Part shown: positions 17,227-26,269 of the stretch, in pieces
How the letters are laid out: each line of letters opens with the position of its first letter
Numbering within the stretch: position 1 is the first letter of the stretch
Assembly (NCBI RefSeq): GCF_018860165.1
Contig: NZ_JAHKNG010000007.1
Span: 1-64,000, forward strand
DNA length: 64,000 nt
Direction: 5' to 3'
Origin: Paracoccus marinaquae
GTDB taxonomy: Bacteria; Pseudomonadota; Alphaproteobacteria; Rhodobacterales; Rhodobacteraceae
Program-made: the position numbers and the translations under genes
The notes under the pieces: generated by a model
Database searches by the model: none
What the model was told of the DNA's origin: nothing
What the model saw: the letters and a program-made list of their open reading frames with translations, nothing else

Positions 17227-17484
17227 ATGCCGCATCTCGGATCGATGCCAGACCCAAAGGACAAACCCCGCACTCTGCTGGTCGGCTGGATCAGCCGTCT
17301 CGACCTCGCGCTGGAACTCGGCCTTTCGGTCGACACCCTGCGCCGCTGGGAGGCGATGCGGACAGGTCCGCCCTGCGTGCGCGCCGGGCGGAAGGTCTAT
17401 TACCGCCGCGCCGCCGTCGAGGACTGGCTGGAAGAGCAGGAACAAGCCGCCCCGCGCCGCCGTCGCGCCGGAGGACGCCGGTGA
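17227..17484 (+). CDS. AlpA/excisionase-like helix-turn-helix protein
   Basis: This 85-aa protein has a MerR/AlpA-type winged helix-turn-helix: SRLDLALELGLSVDTLRRWE followed by GPPCVRAGRKVYYRRAAVEDWL, the wing that reads the operator. The tail is very basic. AGGAG lies 7 bases before the ATG. Proteins of this kind act as excisionases or regulators of integrated elements. Its position, divergent from the integrase over a long inverted repeat, supports that. It leads a string of four or five overlapping genes. Confidence 0.82.
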   Translation: MPHLGSMPDPKDKPRTLLVGWISRLDLALELGLSVDTLRRWEAMRTGPPCVRAGRKVYYRRAAVEDWLEEQEQAAPRRRRAGGRR

Positions 17485-17723
17485 TGACCACCCCGTCGCA
17501 CAGTTCCGCCTGGCCCGCCGACCGCGTAGCCGAGGCCCGTGCCGTGATCGCCGACGTCGCGCATCACAGCGATCTCCTCATCCGGCTCGCCTGTAACGTG
17601 CTTGCCCAGCATGGCGAGACCCCTGGCGAGCGAGCTGATGCCCAGCGCCTGCTGGTCGTCGTTGATGCGCGGCGGCCCATCGCCCGCGCCCAGCGCGAAG
17701 ACCAGGGGAGGGCCGCGCGATGA
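17484..17723 (+). CDS. Small hypothetical protein of the replication block
   Basis: This 79-aa protein has ATGA overlaps with both neighbours, which argues that it is translated. It is helical (DRVAEARAVIADVAHHSDLL, then VLAQHGETPGERADAQRLLV) with a basic C-terminus. It has no recognised domain. It is probably a structural or regulatory partner in the element's replication operon. Confidence 0.6.
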   Translation: MTTPSHSSAWPADRVAEARAVIADVAHHSDLLIRLACNVLAQHGETPGERADAQRLLVVVDARRPIARAQREDQGRAAR

Positions 17724-18115
17724 TGCGCCGTGGCACCCCCGAGGCCGATCTGCAGCGCGCCGTCGTGCAGGCGCTGCGCATCGCCCTGCCCCGCTCGGCG
17801 ATCATCCATCACTGCGCCAACGAAGTCACCGAGGCCGGGCCCCGCGGGGCCAAACGCCAGGCCATCCTCGTCGGCATGGGCGTCCATGCCGGGTTCGCCG
17901 ATCTGATGGTGCTCTGCGAAGGCCGCGTCCTGTTTCTCGAACTGAAGGCGCCGAAGGGACGGCTGCGGCCGGAGCAGGAGGCGTTTCGCGATGCGGTGCA
18001 GGCGCAGGGCTTTGGCTGGGCGCTTGTGCGCAGTCTCGATGACGCGCTGGGCTCGCTGGCCGATCACGGCTTCACCACGCGTATCGCTCCTGCCCCACGG
18101 AGGCCCGCGCCATGA
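17720..18115 (+). CDS. VRR-NUC domain nuclease
   Basis: This 131-aa protein is a stand-alone VRR-NUC nuclease of the PD-(D/E)XK superfamily. The core reads GVHAGFADLMVL (catalytic Asp), then LFLELKAPKGRL (Glu-x-Lys), then RPEQEAFRDAVQAQGFGWAL. Phage and plasmid members cut branched DNA or process replication intermediates, like Holliday-junction resolvases. It lies between an HTH gene and a replication-type gene, overlapping both, which fits a role in the element's DNA replication or recombination. Confidence 0.85.
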   Translation: MMRRGTPEADLQRAVVQALRIALPRSAIIHHCANEVTEAGPRGAKRQAILVGMGVHAGFADLMVLCEGRVLFLELKAPKGRLRPEQEAFRDAVQAQGFGWALVRSLDDALGSLADHGFTTRIAPAPRRPAP

Positions 18116-19119
18116 GCCACGAGGCCACCAACTGGGCCATCAAGCAGCGCGGGTTGAAGCCGACGACGAAGATCGTGCTCTGGCATCTGTGCGACCGGTT
18201 CAACCCGGACTACGGCTGCTTTCCTTCGCAGGACCGGCTGGCGCATGACTGCGAAATCAGCCGGTCCACGCTGAACGATCACCTTGGCCAGCTCGAGGCC
18301 GTGGGCCTGCTGCGGCGGGTGCCGCGGCTCGATCCCGTGACCAAGCGCCAGCTGCCGACCCGCTACATCCTGGGGTTCGAGCCGAGCTTCACACCTGTGG
18401 CTGTGGTGCTGTGTCCGGAAATCGGACACGGAGAGGACGAGAGCGCAGAAAGCCCAGACAGTGCCGCGGGTTGTGACGCCGACAGCATGGCCGATGCCCT
18501 GCCGTGTCCGGAATTCGGACACGGGGAGGACGCGGAAGCCGTGTCCGATTTTCCGGCAGAGCCGTGTCCGGAAAATGCCAAAAGCCGTGTCCGGATTTCG
18601 GACACTAACCCTGTAAGGGAACCTCTAAGTAAACCTGTAAAGGAGGAGGAGGGCGCGCAGGCGCGCGCGGCGATCTCCGATGAGGTTTTCGGGGAACTGC
18701 TGGCAGCGCTGGGCCTCACCCCCGCCGCCCTGCCCGGCTGGTGGCAAGGCTGGCCGCCCCGGCTGCACGTCCAGCGCTGGCGCGACGAACTCGGTCTGAC
18801 CGAGGCGGAGATCATCGCTGCGGCCGAGGCCTCCCGCAAGGAACATCCGGAACCGCCAGACGGGCCGAAGGCACTGGACCGGGCGATGCAACGGGCGGCC
18901 CAGCGTAAAGCCGAAGATGCCGGTCGCAAACGCCGGAAGCCCAAAGCGTCCCCTGCCCCGGCAACCAAACCAATAACCGACCTGCCTGCCTTCTACGCCG
19001 ATCTGGTCAACTCCGACCGCTACCTGCCTGTCAGCGCGATCAGCAACACGATGCGCGACGCGATGCTGGCCCGCGGGCTGGTCACGGCCCAGCGCCTGCG
19101 CGAGCGCGGGGTGCGATGA
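18112..19119 (+). CDS. Helix-turn-helix replication initiator-like protein
   Basis: This 335-aa protein begins with a winged helix-turn-helix of the HTH_36 type (residues about 5-80: KIVLWHLCDRFNPDYGCFPS, then ISRSTLNDHLGQLEAVGLL), as in phage and plasmid replication proteins. A low-complexity linker (about residues 95-180) is encoded by palindromic repeats. A C-terminal helical domain follows, with a basic stretch (KRRKPKASPAPATK). DNA-binding domain, internal repeats, then partner-binding domain is the layout of lambda O, whose gene carries its own origin. The function as initiator is inferred from this; a plain transcription regulator is the alternative. Confidence 0.72.
   Translation: MSHEATNWAIKQRGLKPTTKIVLWHLCDRFNPDYGCFPSQDRLAHDCEISRSTLNDHLGQLEAVGLLRRVPRLDPVTKRQLPTRYILGFEPSFTPVAVVLCPEIGHGEDESAESPDSAAGCDADSMADALPCPEFGHGEDAEAVSDFPAEPCPENAKSRVRISDTNPVREPLSKPVKEEEGAQARAAISDEVFGELLAALGLTPAALPGWWQGWPPRLHVQRWRDELGLTEAEIIAAAEASRKEHPEPPDGPKALDRAMQRAAQRKAEDAGRKRRKPKASPAPATKPITDLPAFYADLVNSDRYLPVSAISNTMRDAMLARGLVTAQRLRERGVR
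18411..18605. repeat. Palindromic iterons inside the replication gene, candidate origin
   Basis: Five copies of a 19-base motif start at 18411, 18504, 18541, 18564 and 18587. Copies 1, 2 and 5 are near-perfect palindromes (copy 2 is GTGTCCGGAATTCGGACAC); copies 3 and 4 keep only the left half. The last three are spaced exactly 23 bases. They are followed by the most AT-rich part of the gene (about 18606-18650), which itself repeats CTGTAA. Iterons plus an AT-rich stretch within an initiator gene is the lambda-type origin plan. Confidence 0.7.
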
Positions 19120-19787
19120 CCCTGCATCGACCGATCAGCCGGGCGGGCGCGCGATCCGCGAAGCGTGCGCTGGGCGTGCAGGCAGCTCTGGAATGGGCGT
19201 TCCGGATCGAAAAGGCGCAACTGGAACTGCCGATGCCCCCAGACGTCACTGAGGAAGGCTTCGGCCTCGAGTACGTCCTGCTGCAACGGGCCGTACTTGG
19301 CTGCAAGATCGACGGCGGCCAGCACAAGATCGGTGGCTACACCCACGAGGATGCCGAGGTGATCGCAGCCACCGTCGCCGGGATCCCCGACAGCCTCGGC
19401 GGCAAGCGCATGGCGATCCGGGTCGCCGAATTGGCAAGGGCCGGGCTGACCCCGGACTGGATGCCGGGCGCCGTGCCGCGCTGTGTGCCGACCATCGTCA
19501 AGCAGAACCAGCACGGCACGCATGCGGGCACCGTCGTTGTCGGAACCGAGCGAATCCGCGTGCGCGGCCCGGGCGCGCGGGGCACCTGGAAGACCATCGA
19601 CATCCTGGCATGTCCGGTCACCTTCTCCCCTCACCCTCAGCAGATCGAGGCCGCCCGGCGCGGCTATGACGACTGGTGGCAGGCGCTGGGCTGGGTCCGC
19701 GAGGGGCTGATCGTGGGCGGGATGCTGCGGGCGGTTGAGGTGACAATGGCGATGCCGAAGGCGAGGCCGTGGGAAGGGAGCCGGTGA
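19116..19787 (+). CDS. Hypothetical protein closing the replication block
   Basis: This 223-aa soluble protein overlaps the previous gene by ATGA. It has no recognised domain. The N-terminus is basic (RPISRAGARSAKRALGVQA), the middle contains GLEYVLLQRAVLGCKIDGG, and the C-terminal third has tryptophan-rich DDWWQALGWVREGLIVGG. Proteins like this occur at the end of phage or plasmid early operons. It converges on vsr, with 58 bases between them. Confidence 0.6.
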   Translation: MTLHRPISRAGARSAKRALGVQAALEWAFRIEKAQLELPMPPDVTEEGFGLEYVLLQRAVLGCKIDGGQHKIGGYTHEDAEVIAATVAGIPDSLGGKRMAIRVAELARAGLTPDWMPGAVPRCVPTIVKQNQHGTHAGTVVVGTERIRVRGPGARGTWKTIDILACPVTFSPHPQQIEAARRGYDDWWQALGWVREGLIVGGMLRAVEVTMAMPKARPWEGSR

Positions 19788-19845
19788 CATGTCAGACGGA
19801 TCGTCATATCGCAGCTCCGGACTGTCCGACCCACGCTCGGACCTT

Positions 19846-20349
19846 TCATGTCAGTTCAGACCCTACCGGGCCGCTTCTCCGGTCTTTGGGCGCCCCAATA
19901 TCCGCCTCTCCGACTTCAAGCTCTCGACCATCACCTTGAAGCCATCCCGAAACGACGTCCCGGACGGCTGCAACACCAGCCTCGGTTCGCAAGGCGCATT
20001 CCCAGATTGTCGCAACCCTCCAACCGGCCAGCAACAGCACCGATCTAACGGCACTGTCCCGCGCCACATTCGAGCTGAACTTCGACGCCCAGAATTCCGG
20101 GCGTGTTGCCGGAGCGCTTGCATAACGGCAGCCCGGGTGCCGGTGCCAGAAGCACCCGTGCACGAAGATGACGGCCTTGTATTTCGGCAGCACAAGATCC
20201 GGCTTGCCGGGTATCCCTTTTTCATGGAGGCGGTAGCGGAAGCCCAGCGCATGCAAGGAGCGCCGGAGGGTCAGTTCCGGCTTCGTGTCCTTTCCGCGGA
20301 TGCCCGCCATCATCCGGGAACGGGTCTGGCTGTCGACGATGTCGGTCAT
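19846..20349 (-). CDS. vsr: Very short patch repair (Vsr) endonuclease
   Basis: This 167-aa protein shows the Vsr signature: the N-terminal RSRMMAGIRGKDTKPELTLR, the catalytic core GIPGKPDLVLPKYKAVIFV (Asp), the zinc-binding VHGCFWHRHPGC, and the closing GWRVATIWECAL. Vsr nicks next to T:G mismatches that arise when 5-methylcytosine deaminates, protecting against the mutagenic effect of a C5 methyltransferase. It is divergent from exactly such a methyltransferase, with a 40-base gap. The start at 20349 has a strong AGGAGG six bases before. Vsr-like nucleases also occur as nicking parts of restriction systems. Confidence 0.92.
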   Translation of the reverse strand: MTDIVDSQTRSRMMAGIRGKDTKPELTLRRSLHALGFRYRLHEKGIPGKPDLVLPKYKAVIFVHGCFWHRHPGCRYASAPATRPEFWASKFSSNVARDSAVRSVLLLAGWRVATIWECALRTEAGVAAVRDVVSGWLQGDGRELEVGEADIGAPKDRRSGPVGSELT

Positions 20350-20389
20350 TTGCCTCCTGGCCTCGGCCGATGGACCTAGTATACAGCGA

Positions 20390-21970
20390 ATGATCCGAAT
20401 TCGAGAGGTCTCTGATTTGCCAGCCACTTTCGGCATTGTCGATCTGTTTGCAGGTCCGGGCGGCCTTGGAGAGGGATTCGCCTCGCTTGATGTTGGCGGG
20501 CAGCACCCATTCCACATCGGGATTTCGGTAGAGAAAGAGGTATCGGCACATCGGACGCTGCGGCTGCGCGCCTTTCTGCGTGACCATGTTTCGCGACACG
20601 GCGCCCTTCCGGAATCCTTCGTGAAGTTCCATGCCGGTGTGACGGACGAACCGGACTGGTCAGAGGTAGACGCCGCAGCATGGACAGAGGCGACGACAGA
20701 AGCTTGCTGTCTTGAGCTTGGCAGTAATGCAGCCGCAACAGCCATCGACGAGGCTATCGGTCGGCTGCGACAGCGCTTCGACGACACGATCCTGATCGGG
20801 GGCCCGCCCTGCCAGGCCTATTCGCTGGTCGGACGGGCCCGTTCGCGTGGCAAGGCGGACTATGTTCCCGAGGAAGACCACCGGCATTACCTGTTCCGCG
20901 AATACATCCGTGTGCTGGATCGGCTGCGACCGGCCGCCTTCGTCATGGAAAACGTCAAGGGCATGCTGTCCTCGACCGTCGAAAGCCGCCTTGTATTCGA
21001 GATGCTGATGGAAGACCTTGCTTCCCTCGGCACGGGTCACGGCCATCACTACGAGCTTCGGGCTATCCTCCTTGCGGATGGTAAGGCCACCCTGCAAGAG
21101 GCGGCACAGCCATCCGACTTCATCGTACGTGCCGAACAATTCGGTGTTCCGCAGCGCCGCCATCGCGTCATCATCGTCGGCATCAGGTCCGATCTGGCGG
21201 CCCGGGCAGTCGGCGCAAGCATTTCGGTATCGGGCCCAACCCGCACGGTCGATGAGACCATCGGCAACATGCCGCCTCTGCGCAGCGGCATCAGCCGCGC
21301 GTCAGACACCGCCGAGGCATGGAAAAAGGAGGTCGCAGGGTTCGCCAAACTGCTCGCGAAGATTTCCAAGGGCGACGAAGACGGTACCCTCGCGTCGGAA
21401 TTCCGCGAGCTCACGGAAGTCCTGAAGCACGGCGCCGAAACCCGCCGCTCCTCCTCCATGCTTCCTGCCGCCTATGGAACTTCGAATGACGACCTGATGC
21501 GCTGGCTGGAGCGTCCCGGCTTGCACGCACTGGCCCAGCACGAAACCAGGGGTCACATGGCCACTGACCTCGGCCGCTACCTGTTTGCCGCAGTCTTCGG
21601 CAAGGTGCGCGGTTACAGCCCGAAGGCGGCCGACTTCCCGCTAGTCTTGAGCCCGGATCACCGGAACTGGCACAGCGGTGTCTTCAACGACCGCTTCCGT
21701 GTCCAGCTTGCACACGAGCCTTCGACAACCGTAACCAGCCACATCTCGAAGGACGGTCACTACTTCATCCACCCGGACCCGCTCCAGTGCCGCAGCCTGA
21801 CGGTGCGCGAAGCTGCCCGGTTGCAGACCTTCCCGGACGACTATCTCTTCCTCGGCAACCGGACGCAGCAGTATGTTCAGGTTGGAAATGCGGTCCCGCC
21901 ATTCCTAGCAAGACAGATTGCAGCGCTCATCCATGCATCCCTGACAAAACCGGACACCCTCAAGCACTGA
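20390..21970 (+). CDS. DNA (cytosine-5) methyltransferase
   Basis: This 526-aa m5C methyltransferase has motif I GIVDLFAGPGGLGEG (residues about 14-28), motif IV GGPPCQAYSLVGRAR with the catalytic Cys, motif VI FVMENVKGML, motif VIII QRRHRVIIVGIR, a variable target-recognition region (about 310-430) and motif X QVGNAVPPFLA. It modifies host DNA at a sequence set by the recognition region, which cannot be read by eye. The start at 20390 fits the first motif distance. There is no ribosome site, and TAGTAT at 20377-20382 could be a -10 box for a nearly leaderless message. It heads the five-gene MZA-like run. Confidence 0.93.
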   Translation: MIRIREVSDLPATFGIVDLFAGPGGLGEGFASLDVGGQHPFHIGISVEKEVSAHRTLRLRAFLRDHVSRHGALPESFVKFHAGVTDEPDWSEVDAAAWTEATTEACCLELGSNAAATAIDEAIGRLRQRFDDTILIGGPPCQAYSLVGRARSRGKADYVPEEDHRHYLFREYIRVLDRLRPAAFVMENVKGMLSSTVESRLVFEMLMEDLASLGTGHGHHYELRAILLADGKATLQEAAQPSDFIVRAEQFGVPQRRHRVIIVGIRSDLAARAVGASISVSGPTRTVDETIGNMPPLRSGISRASDTAEAWKKEVAGFAKLLAKISKGDEDGTLASEFRELTEVLKHGAETRRSSSMLPAAYGTSNDDLMRWLERPGLHALAQHETRGHMATDLGRYLFAAVFGKVRGYSPKAADFPLVLSPDHRNWHSGVFNDRFRVQLAHEPSTTVTSHISKDGHYFIHPDPLQCRSLTVREAARLQTFPDDYLFLGNRTQQYVQVGNAVPPFLARQIAALIHASLTKPDTLKH

Positions 21971-22043
21971 GGAACTTCCCGCACCTTGTAACGACGATCC
22001 GTTCGCGCCAAAGTAGATCGTGATCGTACTGCCAAGGGTTCGC

Positions 22044-23537
22044 ATGCAGGAAATTGTTGTTTCAAGACGGGCAGATGCCACTCCTCACGCCGCGGCATTG
22101 ATCGAGGGCCTGAGGGATATCGGTTATTCTCTCGAAACGGCCATTTCAGACATTATCGACAACTCGATCACCGCGGGCGCCCATCGGATCGAGATTGTCA
22201 CGGAGCCCTATTCGGACGAGCCCTATATCGCGATCATCGACGATGGCCTGGGCATGACCGAAGACGAACTTGTCGCAGCAATGCGACCCGGCAGCAGAAA
22301 CCCGCTGGCCACACGTGATGAACCGGACCTCGGTCGGTTCGGCCTCGGCCTGAAGAGCGCCAGCTTCTCCCAGTGCCGTCGGCTCACGGTCGTGTCCCGG
22401 CGTTCCGGACAAACCAGCGCAGCAATCTGGGATCTTGATGATGTCGCCGAACGGAACGAATGGGCGGTGCAATTACCCGATCATTTCGATCTCATCCCCG
22501 GCATCGAGAAGCTGGGGCAGCAGGGTACGCTTGTGCTCTGGCAGAAACTTGACCGACTGACCGGCGGTTATTCGCACAATGCGGCCAAGCGCGCGGAGGT
22601 CATCAACCAGAGGATCGCTGAAACAGAGCGCCACCTGCGCCTCGTGTTTCATCGGTTCATGGAGGATGCCAAACCGCTGCGCATTCTCCTGAACGGGCGA
22701 CTGCTTCGTCCCCTTGATCCGTTTGCCCGAAAGAACCCCGCGACCATTTCAGACCCGGAAGAAAAGCTGACCCTTATCAGGGGCGATGTGGAGATCCAGA
22801 GCTTCACGCTTCCCCATCACAAGCAGATGGGAAAGACGGAATGGGAGGATATCGGCGGGCCGGAGGGTCACCTGAAATCGCAGGGCTTCTATCTCTATCG
22901 CGGCAAGCGCCTGATCCTGCATGGCACATGGTTCGGTCTGTGCCGCCAGTCGGAACTGACTAAACTGTCCCGGGTCAGGATCGACATTCCCAACAGCATG
23001 GACGCGGACTGGAAGATCGACGTCAAGAAATCCTCGGCACAGCTTCCGCCGGTCGTGCGCGATCGACTGAAAAAGGTCATCGAACGCATTCTTGCCGGTT
23101 CGAAGCGCACCTACAGCAAGCGGGGACAGAAGCTCGTCGATCATGAACGGCTGCCCATGTGGCACCGGATTCAGGCAGATGGGCAGATACGCTACCGACC
23201 GAACATCGAACACCCGGCGTTTGCCGATTTCGCCGAAAGCCTGCCCCCGGACCTCCGGCGCGGCTTCTTCAACTGCATTGCTCTGGTAGGGGCGTCATTG
23301 CCCATCGAAACGTTGCACGCAGACATGGCAGGCACGGCCGAACAGATCGTCCCGGATCGGTTGGACGAAGACACGCTTGCCCAAGCCGTGCAGGCAACCC
23401 TCTCGGTCCTTCTGGGCGCGCGCAAGGACATCAAGGAAATCAAGTCGCTGATGAAGGACGTCGATCCGTTCAGATCGGCCTGGGAAGATACGGAACGCAT
23501 CATCGCGGCGACGATCGAGACGAAGGAAGACAAGTGA
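22044..23537 (+). CDS. MORC/MutL-like GHKL ATPase of the MZA-type locus
   Basis: This 497-aa protein has a GHKL (HSP90/MutL/MORC) ATPase domain: N-box ISDIIDNSITAG, G1 box IIDDGLGMTEDE and G2 box DLGRFGLGLKSASFSQC, all within the first 120 residues. Such ATPases close around DNA on ATP binding. An in-frame GTG at 22020 would add 8 residues; the ATG at 22044 has AAGG upstream and keeps the usual N-terminus. The gene ends in a GTGA overlap with the Z1 gene. In prokaryotic defence loci this ATPase occurs with Z1, DUF4420 and AIPR proteins, as here. Confidence 0.85.
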   Translation: MQEIVVSRRADATPHAAALIEGLRDIGYSLETAISDIIDNSITAGAHRIEIVTEPYSDEPYIAIIDDGLGMTEDELVAAMRPGSRNPLATRDEPDLGRFGLGLKSASFSQCRRLTVVSRRSGQTSAAIWDLDDVAERNEWAVQLPDHFDLIPGIEKLGQQGTLVLWQKLDRLTGGYSHNAAKRAEVINQRIAETERHLRLVFHRFMEDAKPLRILLNGRLLRPLDPFARKNPATISDPEEKLTLIRGDVEIQSFTLPHHKQMGKTEWEDIGGPEGHLKSQGFYLYRGKRLILHGTWFGLCRQSELTKLSRVRIDIPNSMDADWKIDVKKSSAQLPPVVRDRLKKVIERILAGSKRTYSKRGQKLVDHERLPMWHRIQADGQIRYRPNIEHPAFADFAESLPPDLRRGFFNCIALVGASLPIETLHADMAGTAEQIVPDRLDEDTLAQAVQATLSVLLGARKDIKEIKSLMKDVDPFRSAWEDTERIIAATIETKEDK

Positions 23538-26269
23538 AGCAGATCCTGAGCAGCCTCGAGGGCATGACGTCCATGTACATGGCGTCGCAGCCCGGCCCCC
23601 ACACAGCCCAGTCGATCCGGGAGATCATCGCCCAGTTGCGTGTCATGCCGATGTTCGCTGGCCAGGTCGAAGACGACGATGCAGAGGAACTCGCACGCCT
23701 GATCGAGGAGAAATACGGCATCAGCATGGGACTCGGCGCCATCGTCGATGCCGAGGACTTCCGTCCCTGGCTGCATGACGCCCGGATCAACGGCGAGATC
23801 GGGGATTTCTACTGGGGCAGGTACCGCAAGCTCCTGAACCTGAAAGGACAGCCGAAATCGGTAATAGACGCGACGGACGAGGTGACGGATCGAGTGCTGG
23901 ATCGTCTGGGCGACCCCCGCAACCTCAGCCCCTGGAGCCGCCGCGGCATGGTGGTGGGCCATGTGCAAAGCGGCAAGACCGCCAACTACACGGGGTTGAT
24001 CTGCAAGGCGGCGGATGCGGGCTATCGTCTGATCGTGGTGATCGCGGGCATCCACAACAACCTGCGCAACCAGACCCAGGCCCGCATCGACGAGGGTTTC
24101 ATCGGCCGCGATACCGGGCGGTTGGCCCATGCCAACAGGGCGCAACGCCAGAAGATCATCGGCGTCGGCCAGTTCGACCAGCGCGAGTTTCCGGTCTCTC
24201 TCACCAACACTCTGCGCGACTTCAACAAGGCTACGGCGACCACCAACACCAGCCAGATCGGCCAATACAACGTGCCCGTCGTGCTGGTGATCAAGAAGAA
24301 CTCCAGCACACTGAAGAACCTTCTGGAATGGCTGAAGGAACATTCCGTCCACCAGGGCACGCAGATGGTCAGCCAGCCCATGCTGCTGATCGACGACGAA
24401 GCGGACAACGCCTCGATCAACACGGCCTATGCGCGTGACGAGGTGACCCGCATCAACGGCCAGATCCGTGAACTGCTCTCGCTATTTCACCGGAGTTGCT
24501 ATGTCGGCTACACGGCAACACCTTTCGCCAACATCTTCATCGACCCGGATACCGACGACGAGACGCTGAAGCAGGACCTGTTCCCGCGGCATTTCATCAT
24601 CGGGCTCGACGCGCCGTCGAACTATTTCGGGGCGCAGAAAGTGTTCCTCGATGCCCGCGAACGGCATGTCCGCCTTATCGATGACAACGAGGACATCCTT
24701 CCGATGAAGCACAAGATCGACCATCCGGTCGATGTGCTGCCGGAAAGCCTCATCCGAGCCGTGCGCGCATTCATCGTCGCGCGGGCGATCCGGAATGCCC
24801 GGGGCCAGCAGGCATCGCATGCCTCGATGCTGGTCAACGCTTCGCGCTTTACCGATGTCCAAGGGCGGTTGCGGTCTCGCGTGGCCGATGTGGTCGACAG
24901 GATGCGAGCCGCGGTCGCGGTGGATGGGGCCAAGGGCAAGGCGGCGCTGCGCAACCCCGAGATTGCGGCTCTGCATGCGGTCTGGGAGTCCGAGTTTGCC
25001 GAGGCAGAGGGCGCGGAGTGGCCCACCGTCCAGGCTCGCCTGCATGAGGTTCTGGTTGCCGCGCGTGTTGTCGAGGTCAACGCTTCGAAGCGGTCGCAGC
25101 CGCTCGACTATGACCAGGCCGGTGAACATGGTGTGACAGTGATTGCCGTCGGCGGCTTCTCCCTCTCCCGCGGCCTGACGCTGGAAGGGCTGACCATCAG
25201 CTACTTCCTGCGGAACTCCATGATGTATGACACCCTCATGCAGATGGGCCGGTGGTTTGGATACCGGCCAGGATACGAGGATCTGTGCCGGATCTGGATC
25301 CCTGCCGATGGCGTTGGCTGGTATGCCCATATCCACGAAGCGATGGACGACCTGCAGACCCAACTGAAGCGCATGGAGCTTGCCAAGGCCACGCCAGAGC
25401 AGTTCGGCCTAGCCGTGCGCAGCCATCCGGAATCGCTGATCGTGACGGCGCGGAACAAGATGGGCACGGGGCGCGAGTTCCCGATGAAGGTCGGCTTGGC
25501 AGGAAAGCTGGTCGAAACGACACGCATCCGCACGGATCGCGATCAGCTGGACCGAAACCGACAGGCCGGGCAGGCACTGGCGGCGGCAATCAAGGCCAGC
25601 GCGCTGGCACCGCAACACCCTTCCCGCGGAACCCTCTTCAGCGGCGTCTCGGTCGATCTGATCCGTGATTTCCTGCGTGCATTCCGCGCCGATGCGTCTG
25701 ATCCTCTCACCGATCCGAGGCTGATGTCGGATTACATAGACGCGCGCGCCGACACCGAGCTCAGGGAATGGGATGTCCTCTTCGCCAGCGCACAGAAGGC
25801 GGATGCGACATCCGCCGACCTGTCCGGGATCGACATGCGGGCCTTCGGCCGATCGGTCGGTGAGCCGGATCTGCGCCAAGGCGTCCTTGCAATCAGCGGC
25901 ACCAGCAGACGCGTCGGTTCGCCCGGTGACGAGCGTGTCGGGCTGACCAAGGAACAGATCGACGCAGCCACCAATGCCTTTCGCGAAGAACGGATTAGGG
26001 ACGGAAAGCCCGTTCCGGAAACGCTTCCGCCCCGCATCTTCTGCGAGGTCAACGGGCGCCGCCCGTTGATCATCCTCCGGTTCGTCGAACCTGTGGTTCC
26101 AGAAGAGCTAAAGGCAAAATCGCCAGATCTGGTCTTGGCATGGAGCATCTGCTTCCCGCCATCCGAGGTTCAGGGTGGCACCGTGGAATACATCGTCAAC
26201 ACCATCCGGATGCGCGAGATGTTCGGCGAGGAAGAGATCGAGGAGGAGGCGCTCGGTGATACCGACTGA
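23534..26269 (+). CDS. Z1-domain ATPase (SF2 helicase-like)
   Basis: This 911-aa protein starts with GTG at 23534, overlapping the previous stop. Helicase-like motifs are Walker A GHVQSGKTANYTGL (about residue 138), Walker B MLLIDDEADNASIN (about 285), motif III VGYTATPFANIF (about 320) and, in the Z1 region, SLSRGLTLEGLTISYFLR and QMGRWFGYRPGYEDLCRIW. Z1 proteins are the motor in restriction-like systems together with MORC-type ATPases and PD-(D/E)XK nucleases. The C-terminal 250 residues are unassigned. The next gene begins 14 bases before this one ends. Confidence 0.9.
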   Translation: MKQILSSLEGMTSMYMASQPGPHTAQSIREIIAQLRVMPMFAGQVEDDDAEELARLIEEKYGISMGLGAIVDAEDFRPWLHDARINGEIGDFYWGRYRKLLNLKGQPKSVIDATDEVTDRVLDRLGDPRNLSPWSRRGMVVGHVQSGKTANYTGLICKAADAGYRLIVVIAGIHNNLRNQTQARIDEGFIGRDTGRLAHANRAQRQKIIGVGQFDQREFPVSLTNTLRDFNKATATTNTSQIGQYNVPVVLVIKKNSSTLKNLLEWLKEHSVHQGTQMVSQPMLLIDDEADNASINTAYARDEVTRINGQIRELLSLFHRSCYVGYTATPFANIFIDPDTDDETLKQDLFPRHFIIGLDAPSNYFGAQKVFLDARERHVRLIDDNEDILPMKHKIDHPVDVLPESLIRAVRAFIVARAIRNARGQQASHASMLVNASRFTDVQGRLRSRVADVVDRMRAAVAVDGAKGKAALRNPEIAALHAVWESEFAEAEGAEWPTVQARLHEVLVAARVVEVNASKRSQPLDYDQAGEHGVTVIAVGGFSLSRGLTLEGLTISYFLRNSMMYDTLMQMGRWFGYRPGYEDLCRIWIPADGVGWYAHIHEAMDDLQTQLKRMELAKATPEQFGLAVRSHPESLIVTARNKMGTGREFPMKVGLAGKLVETTRIRTDRDQLDRNRQAGQALAAAIKASALAPQHPSRGTLFSGVSVDLIRDFLRAFRADASDPLTDPRLMSDYIDARADTELREWDVLFASAQKADATSADLSGIDMRAFGRSVGEPDLRQGVLAISGTSRRVGSPGDERVGLTKEQIDAATNAFREERIRDGKPVPETLPPRIFCEVNGRRPLIILRFVEPVVPEELKAKSPDLVLAWSICFPPSEVQGGTVEYIVNTIRMREMFGEEEIEEEALGDTD

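Noticed and set aside
16631..17257. 208-codon minus-strand frame across the integrase upstream region
   Set aside because: Its internal repeats come from the long DNA inverted repeat. It overlaps the start of the integrase and the divergent HTH gene, and no protein family pattern is visible.
18411..18605. Repeated palindromes considered as a CRISPR array
   Set aside because: Spacing is irregular (93, 37, 23, 23), units are 19 bases and lie within an open gene. Iterons fit far better. No CRISPR array or cas gene was seen anywhere in the window.
19789..20379. 196-codon plus-strand frame beginning just after the replication block
   Set aside because: It is antisense to almost all of vsr, which has the full Vsr motif set; composition is not protein-like.
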